In this document: positions 61,494 to 64,000 of the stretch, piece by piece
Layout of the letters: the number at the start of each line of letters is the position of its first letter
How positions within the stretch are numbered: position 1 is the first letter of the stretch
NCBI GenBank assembly: GCA_025403435.1
Contig: JAJQZP010000255.1
Coordinates: 558,001-622,000, forward strand
DNA length: 64,000 nucleotides
Source of the DNA: Artocarpus heterophyllus
Lineage: Eukaryota; Streptophyta; Magnoliopsida; Rosales; Moraceae
Reading direction: 5' to 3'
Notes under the pieces: model-generated
The model's database searches: none
The model's input: the letters and a program-made list of their open reading frames with translations, nothing else
Told to the model about the DNA's origin: nothing
Translations under genes and position numbers: made by a program

Positions 61494-64000
61494 TGTAACA
61501 CCCGTTATTTTAACGCGTATGATTTTTGTAAAATTTAATGAATAAAATGTGATAATTTAAAATTTTGTAGCATTTAAAATTTCCAAGTTTGTCTTTGTTG
61601 TTTCAATTATTTAAAAAAAAATGCCACTTTAGTATTTTCTTATAAAGTCTTACGTAGGAGACAATCAAAACCTACCTATCACCCACTTTTACCAACCTTG
61701 TCCCCCTAAATTAATTCTCAATTATGTAGTCTTCTTCTCATTTTGCTAAAAGTCTCCAAAGGAGACATGAAATCAATTCACCCCAACTACTAGGAGACAT
61801 GATGATATTTTTTTTAATGCTCCTTTGTTTTCTTACAAGTTTCCCCGTGAACCTACATTATCTCCCCCTTATTCTCAATTATTTTGATACCTTTTTATTC
61901 AATCATCACCACCTTCTTCTCTAGTTTCTCATTCTCTCCCTTTCTCACTTCAATTTCTAACTAAAGACACAGAGCATAAAGCTCTCTTTGTAGCCAAGGC
62001 AGCTATAATTCCTAGCCATGTTTGAAGCCGTTTTAGAGTCAATTCAAGCTTGATTTTAACCCAAACTTTGGTGCTTTTCAAAGGAGTTTTGAGGTAGGTT
62101 TTCTTTAATTCAAACTTGGTTTTTAGTATGTGTTTTCTCCATGTTTAATGCATAATTTTTGCATTCAAAATTCATGCAAATTTTTAGTTATGTTAACGTG
62201 CATCTTTAAGCATTTATGAACAAAAACTTAAGTCTTGAGTTGAAAACGACAACCAACCTTTATTTTAGTTTGATAACAATATTACAAACATGCTAGGAAT
62301 GTTTAAAACCGGTTTCCATAACTTTAAGATTGATGTTTTAATGTTTTGAGCTTGAAGAGCAAACTTAAGCATGTTTTCATCATAATTTGCAAGAAAGGCT
62401 AGAGATATGGTTTGATGATGATTTTGGTATAAAACTCATGAGAATATGTTTATTGTGACTATGTAATGCATGCTGCATATTTTGGAATGGTTTTGAGATT
62501 TTGAACAAGGATAATATGCTTTGGGTTAAAGAAAAACTTGACATTCCATGAACTTGTAATACCTCTTTGGGTAGTGGCTCTTTCTTGAAATTATAAGATT
62601 AAATGAAAATGAATTTTGTACTTGGTTTACATATTTAAAAAGTAGACATCCTAAGCTTTCCAACGAGCTATCATGAGCCTAAATCAGAGTTGTATTTTAT
62701 TTTCTATGAATTATTCAATTTTTAGATTGGAAACTAGTAAACATGCCAATGGTAGTATGCCACCCGTCTACTTTAAATAAACCACCTGTTAACCCATGTG
62801 CTAATTTTAGATAGTGAACCCTCCTTTTTGCAAAAGTATATAGCTAATTTGTCATAGTATACCAACTGCTAACCTGAACCAAGAACCTAACTTTGCTCAC
62901 TTTCTAATCCCTTAATGTCTTGCAACCTTTCCAACACTAGCCTAAGTGATTTATGAATCTTATTAGAGATTAAAACATATAGATTACTTGTATGTATTTT
63001 ATATTGTGTTTAAAACAAAAATTGTTTACTTTGGTATTTAAAAGAGAATTGCATAAAAACTTTAATGGCACACTAGTGAGATGGGTTCACACATAATTCA
63101 TTTATGAATGTGGTTATATGTAGTGCTTTAGTTTTTATTGTCCTTATACATGCCTTAGGATTAAGGGTGTATGGAGCTAACGTTAATTAATTCATAGATT
63201 AAAAGATTGTTGATAAGCTTGAAAGGTAGGGATTCTATTACTCATCTTTTGTCAGGTCTTTATGGAATTAAAATTGATTGTTTTACTACAAGATATATAT
63301 ATATATGTTGAACTACTATTATATGAGTATCACATATGAAACTATGACATGAACTCGTCCTGTATTGTACGACGAGGAACATAATAATTTGACACATGTT
63401 GTTGTAAATTGAGAAGCATGGTTAGGAAAACTGATTCCATAAATAACTATTGAATATAAAGGAAAGGTGAGACGTGAAGAGGGCGGCAGTTACATCATTA
63501 GGCACGAATACCCTAAAAGGTAAAATAGGGGAAGGTGATGACGCTCCCTTGGGTTTAAAGTCCCAAAACACCCTGTACAGGAATCAACTTGGTGAGGACT
63601 CGGAGCTTGATGTCCCATCACCGAAACACCCTTGGAATGTTTGAAAGGTGGCCAAGCGCACCCATTTAGGTTTTGATGAGTTGAGTGATACTTTATTTAA
63701 TGTGGATACCTAGGAATAATAATGAATTATAATATTTGTATATACGTATAAGTGTGAAACTTGGTAAAGACTAACTATGGTATCTACGGATTATGATCAT
63801 AAAAAATCTCATAATCTGGAATATAATATAAATTAACTAACTATGCAATTTTAATGTGGTAATGAATAAAACCTTAAAGCGAGTAATGGTTTTTTCCTAC
63901 TAGGCATGCCGATGCTTATCCCTATCATATTTACATCTCTCAGGTGGAACTCAGTGTAACTTATCTGATGAGGAATAGGCAACAACAACACTGCTATTTT
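61494..64000 (+). mobile_element. LTR-type element B, copy 2, cut by window end
   Basis: Starts TGTAACACCCGTTATTTT at 61494. The stretch 63370-63660 matches the minus-strand B copy at 43914-44200 (ACCCTAAAAGG, GACGCTCCCTTG). It is already longer than the 2.3 kb of the first copy, and its end lies beyond the window, so a full element cannot be excluded. Where the first B copy has the GC-rich minisatellite, this one has only an AT-rich, weakly repetitive stretch near 62750-62880. Confidence 0.75.

Noticed and set aside
63470..63660. Possible gene in the conserved part of element B
   Set aside because: Matches 43914-44200, but frames are broken in both copies and no domain is seen; conserved as LTR sequence.
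1..64000. A novel multi-gene system
   Set aside because: Only three intact genes, all from known families and unrelated in function; the remainder is explained by transposons, relics and low-complexity DNA.

Overview
This is nuclear DNA from a flowering plant, probably a eudicot. It is AT-rich, its genes have many introns with GT..AG borders, and the proteins closely resemble Arabidopsis BCKDHA (E1-alpha), SAL1/FIERY1 and CHX15. The rest is mostly transposable elements. I cannot name the species. No prokaryotic, organellar or viral block is visible, and I found no RNA gene or CRISPR array.

Layout. 1-2300: a hAT-type MITE with an 8-bp target duplication, then an intact copy of a TIR element. 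2315-22700: a nested stack. A second copy of that TIR element is split by two LTR-type insertions (families A and D). A is itself split by a 9.6-kb Ty1/copia element with both LTRs, and D is split by solo LTR C. The right end of the stack is tandemly duplicated, and the second copy carries a 340-bp TRIM. 23754-27190 (+): BCKDHA, 9 exons, 465 aa. 28101-31412 (-): SAL1-like 3'(2'),5'-bisphosphate nucleotidase, 8 exons, 416 aa, tail-to-tail with BCKDHA. 31413-43333: non-coding DNA with a solo LTR of the copia family, MITEs and GC-rich blocks. 43334-49712: solo LTR A nested in solo LTR B, both on the minus strand, upstream of CHX15. 50437-53470 (+): CHX15-like cation/H+ antiporter, 3 exons, 838 aa. 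53850-57640: decayed fragments of a nuclear group II intron maturase and a BAHD acyltransferase, with a second hAT MITE between them. 57640-64000: remnant of another copia element, broken by LTR A, which is broken by LTR B running off the window.

The three intact genes do not form a pathway. BCKDHA works in mitochondrial branched-chain amino-acid breakdown, SAL1 in chloroplast/mitochondrial PAP removal and stress signalling, and CHX15 in endomembrane K+/pH balance. Family names were assigned from remembered protein similarity, without a database search. Nesting and solo-LTR calls rest on target-site duplications read directly from the sequence. I found no evidence of an undescribed multi-gene system. 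The least explained signals are short GC-rich or hairpin-forming minisatellites inside the LTR elements, one of which is shared by apparently unrelated families.
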